Of a stretch of DNA of 44,673 nucleotides, positions 17,855-25,680 are shown piece after piece. A program made the position numbers and the translations under genes. Below the pieces are notes generated by a model that saw only the letters and a list, made by a program, of their open reading frames with translations, was not told the origin of the DNA and ran no database searches. This stretch comes from Spirulina subsalsa FACHB-351 (GTDB lineage Bacteria > Cyanobacteriota > Cyanobacteriia > Cyanobacteriales > Spirulinaceae). Each line of letters opens with the position of its first letter. Position 1 is the stretch's first letter. The stretch covers positions 1-44,673 of the forward strand of contig NZ_JAIHOM010000037.1 in assembly GCF_026130165.1 (NCBI RefSeq), given 5' to 3'.

Positions 17855-17903
17855 GGTGTACTCCTTGCAATGATTGTGGGTTTGTTCTTGACTTTCAATT
17901 TGA

Positions 17904-18045
17904 CGCTCCCATCGCTAAAAGCGAGGGATTCCCTGTTCAACCAGTTACCTTATCTACTAAGTTCTCACCTAATAGACAGTGGGTAGTCTGTCCGAGGGCT
18001 TAAATTCCTGTCCGCCCGACAGTATTGACTCTACGAAGTATGGTA
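17904..18045 (-). mobile_element. IS200/IS605 right-end relic without a transposase
   Basis: On the minus strand the segment ends GGAATCCCTCGCTTTTAGCG then ATGGGAGCGTCAA, a hairpin (CGCT/AGCG) plus terminal GTCAA. It is preceded by a run that I recognise as the conserved 3' region of cyanobacterial TnpB elements, including sequence complementary to GGCTTAAATTCCTGTCCGCC. That region normally encodes the omega/reRNA guide scaffold. No tnpB remains. Confidence 0.55.
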
Positions 18046-18074
18046 GGGGGGGATCATGACCAGAAAATGACCAT

Positions 18075-18107
18075 GTAGGGGCGAAAAATTTTTCGCCCCT
18101 ACTTTTT
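18075..18107. terminator. 28-bp perfect palindrome, probable terminator of the histidine kinase gene
   Basis: Positions 18075-18102 are a perfect palindrome centred on AAAAATTTTT with GGGGCG/CGCCCC arms, followed on the plus strand by a T-run. It lies about 20 nt beyond the kinase stop. Palindromes of this kind are also dispersed repeats in cyanobacteria, so it may be both. Confidence 0.6.
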
Positions 18108-18127
18108 CACCCCTAGATTGTTGACAC

Positions 18128-19579
18128 TTAGACGGATTCAACCGGAGGTTTGAGGCGGGGGAGAGCGATCGCCACCGTTGTCCCTTGCCCCAGTTCACTG
18201 GTAATGCGTAACTTGCCCCCGTGAACCCTAATAATATGTTGGGCGATCGCTAACCCCAAACCAAAGCCATGGCTGGTTCCCGGTTGGACGCGATAAAACT
18301 GTTCACACACATGGGGCAATGCCTCCGCAGGAATCCCCCGCCCCGTATCCCTCACCTCCAGAATCACATCATCAGGAGCGGGAATCACCCCCAATTGCAC
18401 CGCACCGGGGGCGGGGGTGTAGCGGCAAGCATTGGTGAGGACATTGGTCACGGCCTGTCCCAACAAAACCCCATCCCCTGAAATAATCAAGGGTTCATCG
18501 GGCCAATGGGTTTGAAAGGTTAAACCGGCATCCGTGGCCTGTTGTTGCCCGGTGCTGGCCCATTGCATCAGCCAAGATCGCAAATCAAGGGCGGTAAAGG
18601 GGACAGCCTCAGGATTGCCCTCCTGTCGGGCTAACCACAGCAATTGCTGTACCAATTCGCTCATTCGTTTAGTGAGGGCGACAATTTTGGTGAGGCGTTG
18701 GTGTAATGCCTGTGGTTGGGGGTCTGCCTCTGTCCAGTCCGCCAAATCCATCAGGGCTACCTGGGCATTGCTGAGAATCGCTGCTAAGGGGGTGCGGAGT
18801 TCGTGGGAAGCATTGGCAGTGAAGCGCTCTAACTGGTTGCAAACCGTCGTCAGTTGACGATTGGCGGCTTGTAAATGGGTGGCTTGGGTCGTTAGTTCTC
18901 CTTCCAGTTGCCAAAAGAGATGTACCGCTAGCGCTGTTCCCACTAACCCCAACCCCCCCGCAATCCAAAGCACTTGCCAAGTAATTTGGCGGTATTGGTC
19001 TTGGTGCTGTTGGCGATCGCGCAAAAGTTGCTCTTCCACCGCAGCAAACTGATCAATGGCCTGGCGGGTGTTGTCCATGGCCGCTTTCCCCTCATTAAGC
19101 CAATCGTAGAGTTCCACCACCGCCACCATCCTTTCCTCAGATTGCCCCTGTTGTTTGAGTTCCTGCTGTAACATCACCTTTTGTTCCAACAAGGCCAGGG
19201 TTTCCTGGACTTCGGTATGGATAATCTCCATCTGGGCAAGTTGGGCGGGGTTATCCTGTACCAATTGTTCGAGACGGGCAAGGGAGGGCGGAATCACTCG
19301 GCGGGCTTTGTGATAGGGGGTTAAAAATTCTTCCCGTTGGGTGAGGCCATAGCCCCGCATTCCGGTTTCTGCATCAATGAGAGCATTAAGTAGTCGCTTC
19401 GATTCAAGGCGCACCACCTGGGTATGTTGTACCCACATTTCATCTTCTGTGAGGCTCATTTTCAACCAAGCCACGGCGATCAAACTGGTGATCAGGCAAA
19501 CAATGGGGATGGCGATAATTGTCCCGCCCCTAACCCGCACCGGGAGCGTTTGCCAAGGGGTGAGTTGAAACCGTTTCAT
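18128..19579 (-). CDS. CHASE3-domain sensor histidine kinase
   Basis: 483 residues from the ATG at 19579-19577, which overlaps the regulator's TGA (ATGA, 4-bp overlap); a longer frame from 19633 is ruled out by this coupling. Order: a TM segment (about 14-36), a CHASE3 sensory domain (TQVVRLESKRLLNALIDAET, then GMRGYGLTQREEFLTPYHKA), a second TM (about 200-220), a coiled-coil linker and the kinase core. H box NASHELRTPLAAI, N box VTNVLTNACRYTP, G1 VRDTGRGI and G2 GFGLGLAI are all intact. No HAMP domain is apparent. Family and gene order resemble RppB/NrsS-type cyanobacterial kinases, but the signal cannot be told. Confidence 0.92.
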   Translation of the reverse strand: MKRFQLTPWQTLPVRVRGGTIIAIPIVCLITSLIAVAWLKMSLTEDEMWVQHTQVVRLESKRLLNALIDAETGMRGYGLTQREEFLTPYHKARRVIPPSLARLEQLVQDNPAQLAQMEIIHTEVQETLALLEQKVMLQQELKQQGQSEERMVAVVELYDWLNEGKAAMDNTRQAIDQFAAVEEQLLRDRQQHQDQYRQITWQVLWIAGGLGLVGTALAVHLFWQLEGELTTQATHLQAANRQLTTVCNQLERFTANASHELRTPLAAILSNAQVALMDLADWTEADPQPQALHQRLTKIVALTKRMSELVQQLLWLARQEGNPEAVPFTALDLRSWLMQWASTGQQQATDAGLTFQTHWPDEPLIISGDGVLLGQAVTNVLTNACRYTPAPGAVQLGVIPAPDDVILEVRDTGRGIPAEALPHVCEQFYRVQPGTSHGFGLGLAIAQHIIRVHGGKLRITSELGQGTTVAIALPRLKPPVESV

Positions 19580-20256
19580 GGTGCTGAGGGGGGCTGAAAA
19601 CAATAGCCCATACCGTAAACCGTAGTAATCCAATCTTCTACACCCAAGACCCGCAAGCGTTGACGCAAGCGGCGCATTCGGGAGGCGATCGCATTACTTT
19701 CCGGGATAGCATCCCAAGTCCAGAGGGCCTGCTCTAACTGACCATGGGTTAAGACTTGGCGGGGATGACGCATCAAGTATTCCAAGAGTTGAAATTCAGC
19801 GCTTTTGAGTGGCACCTGGGCATCGTGGTAGCACAGTTGGAGCGTATCAAGGTGTAACTGGAGGGCGGCCACTTGGAGGGTATCTCCACACCAGTGGGGC
19901 GATCGCCGCCGTAAAGCCCGCACCCGCGCCAACAACTCCGCCACATCCACCGGCTTCACCAGATAATCATCTGCCCCTGCATCTAAACCTTGAACTTTAT
20001 CGGCGGTGGTGTCTTTGGCAGTGAGGAGGAGGATGGGGGTGGCCTGCTGGGCATGGCGTACCTGACGACAAAGGGTGATGCCATCGGTGCCGGGTAACAT
20101 CCAATCGAGAATGAGTAGGTCGTAGGTTTGATCGCTGAGTAACTGTTGGGCGATCGCCCCATCCCCCACACCATCGACAAGATGCCCCGAACGCATCAAC
20201 GCCGTTTGCAGAGGTTCTCGTTGTTCTGGGTCATCTTCCACCAGCAAGATCCGCAT
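19576..20256 (-). CDS. OmpR-family response regulator
   Basis: 226 residues. The receiver domain (1-120) has the acidic pocket VEDD, phosphoacceptor Asp in LLILDWMLPGTDG and Lys in DYLVKPVD. The C-terminal winged helix (about 125-226) has the usual VPLKSAEFQLLEYLMRHPRQ and VYGMGYCF. It is the first gene of a pair, its stop overlapping the start of the kinase. Similar pairs in cyanobacteria (RppA/RppB, NrsR/NrsS) respond to redox or nickel, but sequence alone does not fix the stimulus. No promoter motif could be named upstream. Confidence 0.93.
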   Translation of the reverse strand: MRILLVEDDPEQREPLQTALMRSGHLVDGVGDGAIAQQLLSDQTYDLLILDWMLPGTDGITLCRQVRHAQQATPILLLTAKDTTADKVQGLDAGADDYLVKPVDVAELLARVRALRRRSPHWCGDTLQVAALQLHLDTLQLCYHDAQVPLKSAEFQLLEYLMRHPRQVLTHGQLEQALWTWDAIPESNAIASRMRRLRQRLRVLGVEDWITTVYGMGYCFQPPSAP

Positions 20257-20383
20257 TTTGGATGACTTTCTCGCTCATTCTTGGGTAAAAGTTGGTGATG
20301 GGGATTAGCCCCATGGGGTCAATATCCCTGTTATAGCACGAGCCAAGGGGGTTTAGTTTTGCCATCTCTAGAACTAAGGCGGA

Positions 20384-20399
20384 GCGGACTTCAGTCCGC
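20384..20399. repeat. Short hairpin GCGGACT/AGTCCGC
   Basis: A 7-bp perfect stem with a 2-nt loop, lying between the divergent regulator and SpmAB genes. It resembles dispersed cyanobacterial palindromes more than a terminator, since both neighbours point away from it. Confidence 0.55.
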
Positions 20400-20495
20400 A
20401 CTACAACCAGAGTTGGGAGTCGGGAGAGACGAATTGGATCATTTTCGGTAAGATTGGGTGAGTTTTCGGCTTCTCCTAGTTAACCTCGATAATCC

Positions 20496-21806
20496 GTGAA
20501 AAAATCTGACTCTCCCTTAAACGGCATTTGGCTGTTTATGATTCTCGCCTCCACCTGTGTAGCAGCCTTAAACGGCACCATGTCAGAACTGACCGAGGCC
20601 GTCTTTGAATCGGCAGCTAATGCCGTTACTTTGGCCATTGGTTTAATCGGTGCGCTTGCCCTGTGGTTGGGCATTATCCGAGTGATTGAAGTGGCTGGAC
20701 TGATGACTGTGATTGCCCGTCTCATTCGTCCCCTGATGTTGCGTCTTTTCCCAGAAGTCCCCCCCGAACATCCGGCCATGTCCGCCATGATTTTGAACAT
20801 GGCCGCCAATGCCTTGGGGTTAGGCAATGCCGCCACCCCCATCGGGTTAAAAGCCATGACGGAACTGAATCGCCTCAATCAGGAACCCGGTACGGCTACT
20901 AATGCCATGTGTCTGTTTTTGGCGATTAACACCTCGTCCGTCACGATTTTACCCATTAGTGCGATCGCCGTTCGAGCCTCCGCCGGAGCCAGCAACCCCG
21001 GAGCCATCGTCCTCCCCTCCCTCATCGCCACCATTTGTTCCACCACCGTCGCCATCATCGCCGCCAAACTCCTCGCCAAGCGCAGCACGGAAACCATCCC
21101 CCCCTCCCCCCCACCGGAATCAGAAGCCAATGCCACCCCAGAACAAGAAACTAGCCCTGACACTCCTCCCCTTAATCCCCCCGGTTTAAGCGGACGGCTT
21201 ATCTTTGGCAGCTTAATCATTCTCTTCTTCGTCGCCATCATCTATCGCCTCACCGTTGAAGGTACCCCCACCTTAACCAGCACTCAGTTTATGGAAGGTA
21301 TCTCTAACTGGTTATTACCCATGATTATCTGTAGCCTGTTACTCCTAGGCTACTTCCGAGGCGTAAAAGTCTATGAAGCCGTCACCGAAGGCGCAAAAGA
21401 AGGCTTTGAGATTGCCGTTACCATCATTCCCTTTCTCGTCGCCATTTTCGTCGCCATTGGAATGTTTCGCTCCAGTGGCGCCCTAGACATGATGACCACC
21501 CTCATTTCTCCCGTTACCAACCTCATCACCCTCCCCGCCGAAGCCCTACCGATGGCCTTAATTCGTCCCCTCTCCGGTGGGGGTGCTTTTGGCTTAATGT
21601 CGGAAATTGTCAACAACGACCCCGATAGTTTTGTTTCCTATCTCGTCTCGACTATGCAAGGTTCCACCGAAACCACTTTTTATGTCATGGCCGTATATTT
21701 CGGCAGTGTCGGGGTTATGCGCACTCGTCACACCCTCCCCGCCGCTTTATTAGCCGATTTAACCGGAATTTTAGCCTCTTTGCTCATTTGTCGCCTAACG
21801 TTTTAG
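20496..21806 (+). CDS. SpmA-SpmB fusion, nucleoside-recognition (Gate) domain membrane protein
   Basis: A 436-residue integral membrane protein made of two Gate-domain halves. The SpmA-like half (1-200) has MILNMAANALGLGNAATPIG, then LKAMTELN. A Pro/Glu-rich linker of about 35 residues follows. The SpmB-like half (230-436) has VTIIPFLVAIFVAIGMFRSSG, LIRPLSGGGAFGLMSEIV and STMQGSTETTFYVMAVYFGS (listed as short segments). In Bacillus SpmA and SpmB are separate and affect spore core dehydration; in non-sporulating bacteria the fused form has no known role, probably small-molecule transport. GTG start at 20496 with no clear Shine-Dalgarno; the reading frame fits the first TM. Confidence 0.85.
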   Translation: MKKSDSPLNGIWLFMILASTCVAALNGTMSELTEAVFESAANAVTLAIGLIGALALWLGIIRVIEVAGLMTVIARLIRPLMLRLFPEVPPEHPAMSAMILNMAANALGLGNAATPIGLKAMTELNRLNQEPGTATNAMCLFLAINTSSVTILPISAIAVRASAGASNPGAIVLPSLIATICSTTVAIIAAKLLAKRSTETIPPSPPPESEANATPEQETSPDTPPLNPPGLSGRLIFGSLIILFFVAIIYRLTVEGTPTLTSTQFMEGISNWLLPMIICSLLLLGYFRGVKVYEAVTEGAKEGFEIAVTIIPFLVAIFVAIGMFRSSGALDMMTTLISPVTNLITLPAEALPMALIRPLSGGGAFGLMSEIVNNDPDSFVSYLVSTMQGSTETTFYVMAVYFGSVGVMRTRHTLPAALLADLTGILASLLICRLTF

Positions 21807-21813
21807 GAATTGG

Positions 21814-21844
21814 GAGGATGAGCGTTGTAGAGTCCTTCATCCTC
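21814..21844 (+). terminator. Inverted repeat after the SpmAB gene
   Basis: GAGGATGA (21814-21821) pairs with TCATCCTC (21837-21844) around a 15-nt loop, 8 nt after the stop. Only a short T/C run follows, so its strength is uncertain. Confidence 0.4.
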
Positions 21845-21947
21845 TCACTTTCAATCCTTTCCTCTAGTATTGTTTCCCCCAGAGTCCTCACAATCGACTT
21901 TTCTTTTTTCCATTCACAATTACCCTTTCGTTAATTAGTTTTCCAGT

Positions 21948-23045
21948 ATGTCTCAACCTTGGATATTCTCCAGCCTTAAATCCGCCTTGACCCTGAGTTT
22001 AATCGCGGCTCTCGGAGGCTTAGGAGCCTGTGAACAACTGCCCAATCTTGTGATTAACGTCTCCCCCTCCTCCTCCGAAAACGAAGTTCTGCCTGTTGGG
22101 GAGGAAAATCCCAATCCAGTTCCCGTATCTGCCGCCGCCTCACCCCCAGCCCCCTCCCCGTCCAATCCCACAGCAATCAAACAGGAGTTACAACGCCTCA
22201 AAAGCCGTCGCTGTGAAGAGATCCCAGAACGGAATATTGGAGCTGTGTTGTACTCACTTTGTCTGGATACCAGTGTTGGGGGAAGAACTCGGATTTTATC
22301 GGCTTCTTCCTCTATCCCCGGTGAACAGACAGGAGCAATCTACTGGTTTCGAGACGATGGGGAATTTTACGCCTTTGAGCAGATTCTGCCCGAGGGAACC
22401 ACGTTTTTTGTTCTCCTAGATGACCAAGAAACCATGATCCAACTGGGACCACAAGGGCAAGTGGACAGTATTCGCGATCGCAGCGAATGGCAAGACCTCA
22501 TGGAACACTCCCGGGAAGCCATAGCTCTCATTCAGCAAGAATTAGGCATGGGCGCGGTGAGGGCGGCTGGCAGTCCCCCCGTGGGAAGCTTGCTGGTGGC
22601 AGGTCAGGGCGGAGACTTTAATCACCGCACCCTCACCTTAACTGTGCCTCAATCCGACACCTCACGCTCTATCCGGGGTGGGGCTGCCCGTTGGTATGAT
22701 CTCCATTTAGCGACTATGGTAGCCCTGACGGCAGATCACTACTGTAATCATCAGTCCACCCGGGGGGTATATTTCAACTATCGAGCCGATGGGGGGGATG
22801 TATTTATGGGGCAGGTGTTTATTAGTTGCCCCGAAGCCCGTTCTATTATGGATCGTTTCGGCCGGGAAGAAGAGGCTTGGGTGATGTTAGACCGCCCAGA
22901 TGTGGATGGGGACAGCATCCACTATGAAATCCCCAATTTCACGGATACCAAAGCCCGTGAGTTTCAAAGAACCATTGTTCGCCAACTGATTCCCGAATGT
23001 ATTGAGTCTGGGGGGCAACAGTTTTGTCCGGGCGATCGCTATTAG
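21948..23045 (+). CDS. Putative lipoprotein of unknown function
   Basis: A 365-residue protein with a lipoprotein-type signal: hydrophobic LKSALTLSLIAALGG, then lipobox L-G-A-C (Cys28). A Ser/Pro linker runs to about 75. The rest contains two short repeating themes: a globular region beginning LQRLKSRRCEEIPERNIGAV and another with ADHYCNHQSTRGVYFNYRAD. Scattered Cys residues (RRCEE, YSLCLD, HYCNH, ISCPEA, PECIES, QFCPGD) suggest disulphides outside the cytoplasm. I do not recognise the family. It is transcribed in the same direction as SpmAB, 141 bp downstream. Confidence 0.65.
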   Translation: MSQPWIFSSLKSALTLSLIAALGGLGACEQLPNLVINVSPSSSENEVLPVGEENPNPVPVSAAASPPAPSPSNPTAIKQELQRLKSRRCEEIPERNIGAVLYSLCLDTSVGGRTRILSASSSIPGEQTGAIYWFRDDGEFYAFEQILPEGTTFFVLLDDQETMIQLGPQGQVDSIRDRSEWQDLMEHSREAIALIQQELGMGAVRAAGSPPVGSLLVAGQGGDFNHRTLTLTVPQSDTSRSIRGGAARWYDLHLATMVALTADHYCNHQSTRGVYFNYRADGGDVFMGQVFISCPEARSIMDRFGREEEAWVMLDRPDVDGDSIHYEIPNFTDTKAREFQRTIVRQLIPECIESGGQQFCPGDRY

Positions 23046-23184
23046 ATGGGGTGCAATCTTGACCCGTTCAGCATGAATGTCCTCAATCCCTTGTTCCCTG
23101 TTCCCTAGCCCCACGAGTAGAGTTATATGCCTAACGGCACGCTTCGCGTACAGCAAGCCCTATCTAACAGTGTTAAAGCCATAT

Positions 23185-23510
23185 TCACGGATTGACCCCT
23201 TGCTGTTGCCAGAGATTGCCCTCATCTAACCAAAAAAGCCAACGATTTTGGGGATCCCCTCGTAACTCCAAATGTTCCACCCGTTGGGGACTCAAACACA
23301 ATAGGCAAAAGGTGGGGAGGGGGATCTCTGGGGAGGGGGGAGGGGGGCGAAAAGCTTCGGGATTTGGCTCTCGGGGGGCTTTGGGAGTGGGCCAAGCAAA
23401 TTGGAGACGGGCGGCATCGCTGAGACTTTGCCACGTCTCTAAGCGCAGTTGTTGCCCTGTGGCATGGGGATAATGGTCATCGATCATTTGAACGGGGTTA
23501 GCGACGCATT
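23185..23510 (-). pseudogene. Pyridoxamine-5'-phosphate-oxidase-like gene, 3' part (interrupted)
   Basis: This frame supplies the C-terminal half of a Pyridox_oxase_2-type flavoprotein: TWQSLSDAARLQFAWPTPKA, FRPPPPSPEIPLPTFCLLCL and VEHLELRGDPQNRWLFWLDE. The N-terminal half is at 25205-25486 with an IS605-type element between. Joining the halves at the CATT sequence that borders the element leaves them one base out of frame. Adding one C in the run CCCC (plus-strand GGGG at 23494-23497) would restore SNASLTPVQMIDDHYPHATG. The gene therefore seems to carry two lesions, unless the missing base is a sequencing error. Confidence 0.8.
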
Positions 23511-23552
23511 CCCCCACCTCGGAACAGGTGGAGGTCAAGGAGCGGCAGGGTC

Positions 23553-23754
23553 TTAATCGTCATAGCCCTGATTCTCGATGTACTGTTTCAGGACAGACAG
23601 AGGAGCGCCACCACAAGAGATGGCGCTAAATCCACGCCTTGATGTCGGCTTCTATCTCATCAGTTATGACAGGATGCTGGTATTTCGTGACGAATACGAT
23701 ATGCACCTTAAGCAAGGCGACACTGCGAGAAAACGACCTGAGCTTATTTGCCAT
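23553..23754 (-). pseudogene. TnpA (IS200-type HUH/Tyr transposase) remnant
   Basis: From the ATG at 23754 the frame reads ANKLRSFSRSVALLKVHIVF then VTKYQHPVITDEIEADIKAWI and stops. The other reading frame then gives AISCGGAPLSVLKQYIENQG and YDD plus stop at 23553. These are the first 42 and last 22 or so residues of a transposase normally about 130-150 long. The middle, with the HUH metal site and the catalytic Tyr region, is deleted. An AGCGCCA/TGGCGCT inverted repeat marks the deletion junction. Confidence 0.85.
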
Positions 23755-23807
23755 CTATCAATACTTTCAACCAAAACAAAATATTGTCACTGTGATATTA
23801 TAAGGGC

Positions 23808-25163
23808 ATGAAAGTCAAAAAGCCTGCCAAGATTATTCGCACTGACAAATGGGCATTAAACCCAACCGCTGAACAGCGTCATCTGTTTGGCGAGACGGTG
23901 ACTGTCTATCGTCGGGTGTGCAGATATTTGGTCGGCATTATCTTGACCCACTGGCCCGAGTTAGGGGTTTTATCGCCGGATGAACAAATCCCCGCCGTAG
24001 AGCGGTTGATGCACGCTACGGCGAAGCGACCTGTCGTGAAGTATCCGACCATCAATCGGGTGTTTCACAAATTTCCGAGCTACTACCGCAGGTCTGCAAT
24101 TAGCTTCGCCATAGGGCAAGTTAGCAGCTACATGACTCGGCATCGCGACTGGCAGAGTGGTCTATCTCGCCAACGACGGGATGCCAAGCCACCCATACTC
24201 AATGCTGATGCTGGCTGTTATCCGGCTCTCTACAAGGGACAGTGCTACAAGCTGCATGGCTACGATGGGGTTGAGATTAAGGTGTTTACGGGGTCTGACT
24301 GGATTTGGACAACGGTTGAGATCAGTGGACTTCGAGAACGCCATGAGATACCCGGCAACAAGATGCTGTCGCCATCTCTGATCTTTAACCACAAAGCCTG
24401 TCATCTATCAGTTCCGTTTCACTGTGTTCCTCCGAAGCGGAAGCCAGATGAAAATGTTGTTGCCGTTGACCTAGGCATCAATACCACAGCAACCGTGACA
24501 GTCGTGACGTTCGGCGGTACTGTAATCCATCGTGAGTTCATTCACCCTGGAAGAGACATAGACCGTCGAGACAAGCGGCTCAAGTCCGTTTCTAGGCGGG
24601 CTTCTAAGACGATGGGTAAAGGTGGAAAACTGCATAAAGGGTTTTGCGCCAATACCTATCACAAATGCCAGAACATCAACAACCAGATTAGCCACATCGT
24701 TGCTAAACGGATTGTCCAGATTGCCAGTGAGTTCAACTCAGAGGCAATCGTCTTCGAGAACCTGAAAGGTTGGAAGGCGACAGGTGGGCGGAAGCGCTCG
24801 AATCTGCGTCAACGCTTTCATGGTTGGCTCAAGGCAAAAATTCGCGACTATACCGAAATGAAGTGGCGAGAGGCGGGCGGCAAGGTGATTGATGTCGTTG
24901 CCGCTTATACCTCGAAGCTGGCCTACGATGGCTCTGGCATAGTTAAGCGTGATTCTAAAAATTACGCACTCGCCAAATTCTCCTCTGGCAAGCGATACAA
25001 CGCTGACCTGAATGGTTCTAGCAACATTGCCGCTAGGGGCATTATTAAGCTCACGCGCAGAAATGACCGTGAGGGCTGTTCCAGCCAACGTTCTGGAGGG
25101 TCGCCTAGAAGCTGGGCTTGTCTGTGTGATCTCTGGACTGAGGATAGTCTGAGATTAGCATAG
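23808..25163 (+). CDS. tnpB: TnpB RNA-guided nuclease, zinc-ribbon Cys absent
   Basis: The full-length 451-residue protein has an N-terminal HTH region and a complete RuvC-like site: Asp221 in VVAVDLGINTTATV, Glu317 in AIVFENLKGWK and Asp400 in YNADLNGSSNIAARG. TnpB of IS200/IS605 elements cuts DNA beside a transposon-associated motif, using a guide RNA read from the element's 3' end. The usual CxxC...CxxC zinc ribbon between the second and third acidic residues is missing: residues 366-399 read AAYTSKLAYDGSGIVKRDSK then NYALAKFSSGKRYNA, with no Cys. ATG start at 23808, just before the divergent broken tnpA. The C-terminal 35 residues overlap the likely guide-RNA scaffold. Confidence 0.92.
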   Translation: MKVKKPAKIIRTDKWALNPTAEQRHLFGETVTVYRRVCRYLVGIILTHWPELGVLSPDEQIPAVERLMHATAKRPVVKYPTINRVFHKFPSYYRRSAISFAIGQVSSYMTRHRDWQSGLSRQRRDAKPPILNADAGCYPALYKGQCYKLHGYDGVEIKVFTGSDWIWTTVEISGLRERHEIPGNKMLSPSLIFNHKACHLSVPFHCVPPKRKPDENVVAVDLGINTTATVTVVTFGGTVIHREFIHPGRDIDRRDKRLKSVSRRASKTMGKGGKLHKGFCANTYHKCQNINNQISHIVAKRIVQIASEFNSEAIVFENLKGWKATGGRKRSNLRQRFHGWLKAKIRDYTEMKWREAGGKVIDVVAAYTSKLAYDGSGIVKRDSKNYALAKFSSGKRYNADLNGSSNIAARGIIKLTRRNDREGCSSQRSGGSPRSWACLCDLWTEDSLRLA

Positions 25164-25168
25164 GACAC

Positions 25169-25204
25169 CCCCACCTCGGCTTACTAGGTGGGGAGAGCTT
25201 CATT
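25169..25204 (+). other. IS right end with hairpin (3' end of putative reRNA)
   Basis: The 8-bp stem CCCCACCT/AGGTGGGG with a 9-nt loop lies 5 nt after the tnpB stop and is followed by AGAGCTTCATT. In characterised TnpB systems the guide RNA spans the 3' end of tnpB and the element's right end, with the spacer read from flanking DNA. Here the flanking bases are PNPOx-like gene sequence from 25205 on. The RNA itself is inferred. Confidence 0.55.
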
Positions 25205-25486
25205 AGAACCGAAAAGGCGGAATTGTTCACGAGTTTGGCTGAAATACCAGCAAATTTCACCCCAAGGGGAATGGTGCAATTGTTGGAACTTCTCACTACG
25301 GGAGTCGGTAATGATTTTGAGAGCATTTCCTTGGGGGGTAAAGCCTCGAAAAACGACAGTCCGATTGGCGGGATACCCGTCTGGGGTAATGGTGGCCAGT
25401 TGGAGGTAGCGGGAGAAGGGCTGGCTACGATTACGATGGAGGGCATGGGATAAAGGCGATCGCCAAGGGGCAAGAGCATTAGACAT
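25205..25486 (-). pseudogene. Pyridoxamine-5'-phosphate-oxidase-like gene, 5' part (interrupted)
   Basis: 94 codons of the N-terminal flavin-binding half: SNALAPWRSPLSHALHRNRS, then ATITPDGYPANRTVVFRGFT, NALKIITDSRSEKFQQL and EICWYFSQTREQFRLFGSNE. These are the usual PNPOx-like strands. The frame runs 12 nt into the IS and stops. The family includes true PdxH and cyanobacterial homologues (Pyridox_oxase_2) of uncertain substrate. It is divergent from the GlmS-like gene with a 194-bp gap. Confidence 0.82.
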
Positions 25487-25680
25487 GGGGCTGATAATTA
25501 ATCATTGATTTAGGCGGATAGGATCTGACACAGCGCGAACTACAATGTGGTAGGGGTTATCCTTGCCCTGAGTTCCATACAATAGGGTGGGCATCCCCCT
25601 GATGTGGGAATCCCTGCGACCATCTGGGATGGACGCTGGAGGATGTCAAGCTGTTCTGGATTTTAGTCCTTAAAACTACT

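Larger units (their letters stand above)
23511..25204 (+). mobile_element. IS200/IS605-family element inserted in a PNPOx-like gene
   Basis: A 1694-bp element bounded by CATT on the left flank (23507-23510) and ending TTCATT on the right. The left end carries hairpin CCACCT/AGGTGG (23514-23531), the right end CCCCACCT/AGGTGGGG (25169-25193), so both ends share the stem sequence that TnpA would recognise. Content is a broken tnpA (minus) divergent from an intact tnpB (plus), the layout of IS605 itself. The element could move only with TnpA supplied by another copy. Boundaries are inferred from the split host gene and may be off by a few bases. Confidence 0.85.

Noticed and set aside
19580-19633. 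An 18-residue N-terminal extension of the histidine kinase
   Set aside because: It overlaps the regulator coding region, and the ATGA overlap gives a standard coupled start.
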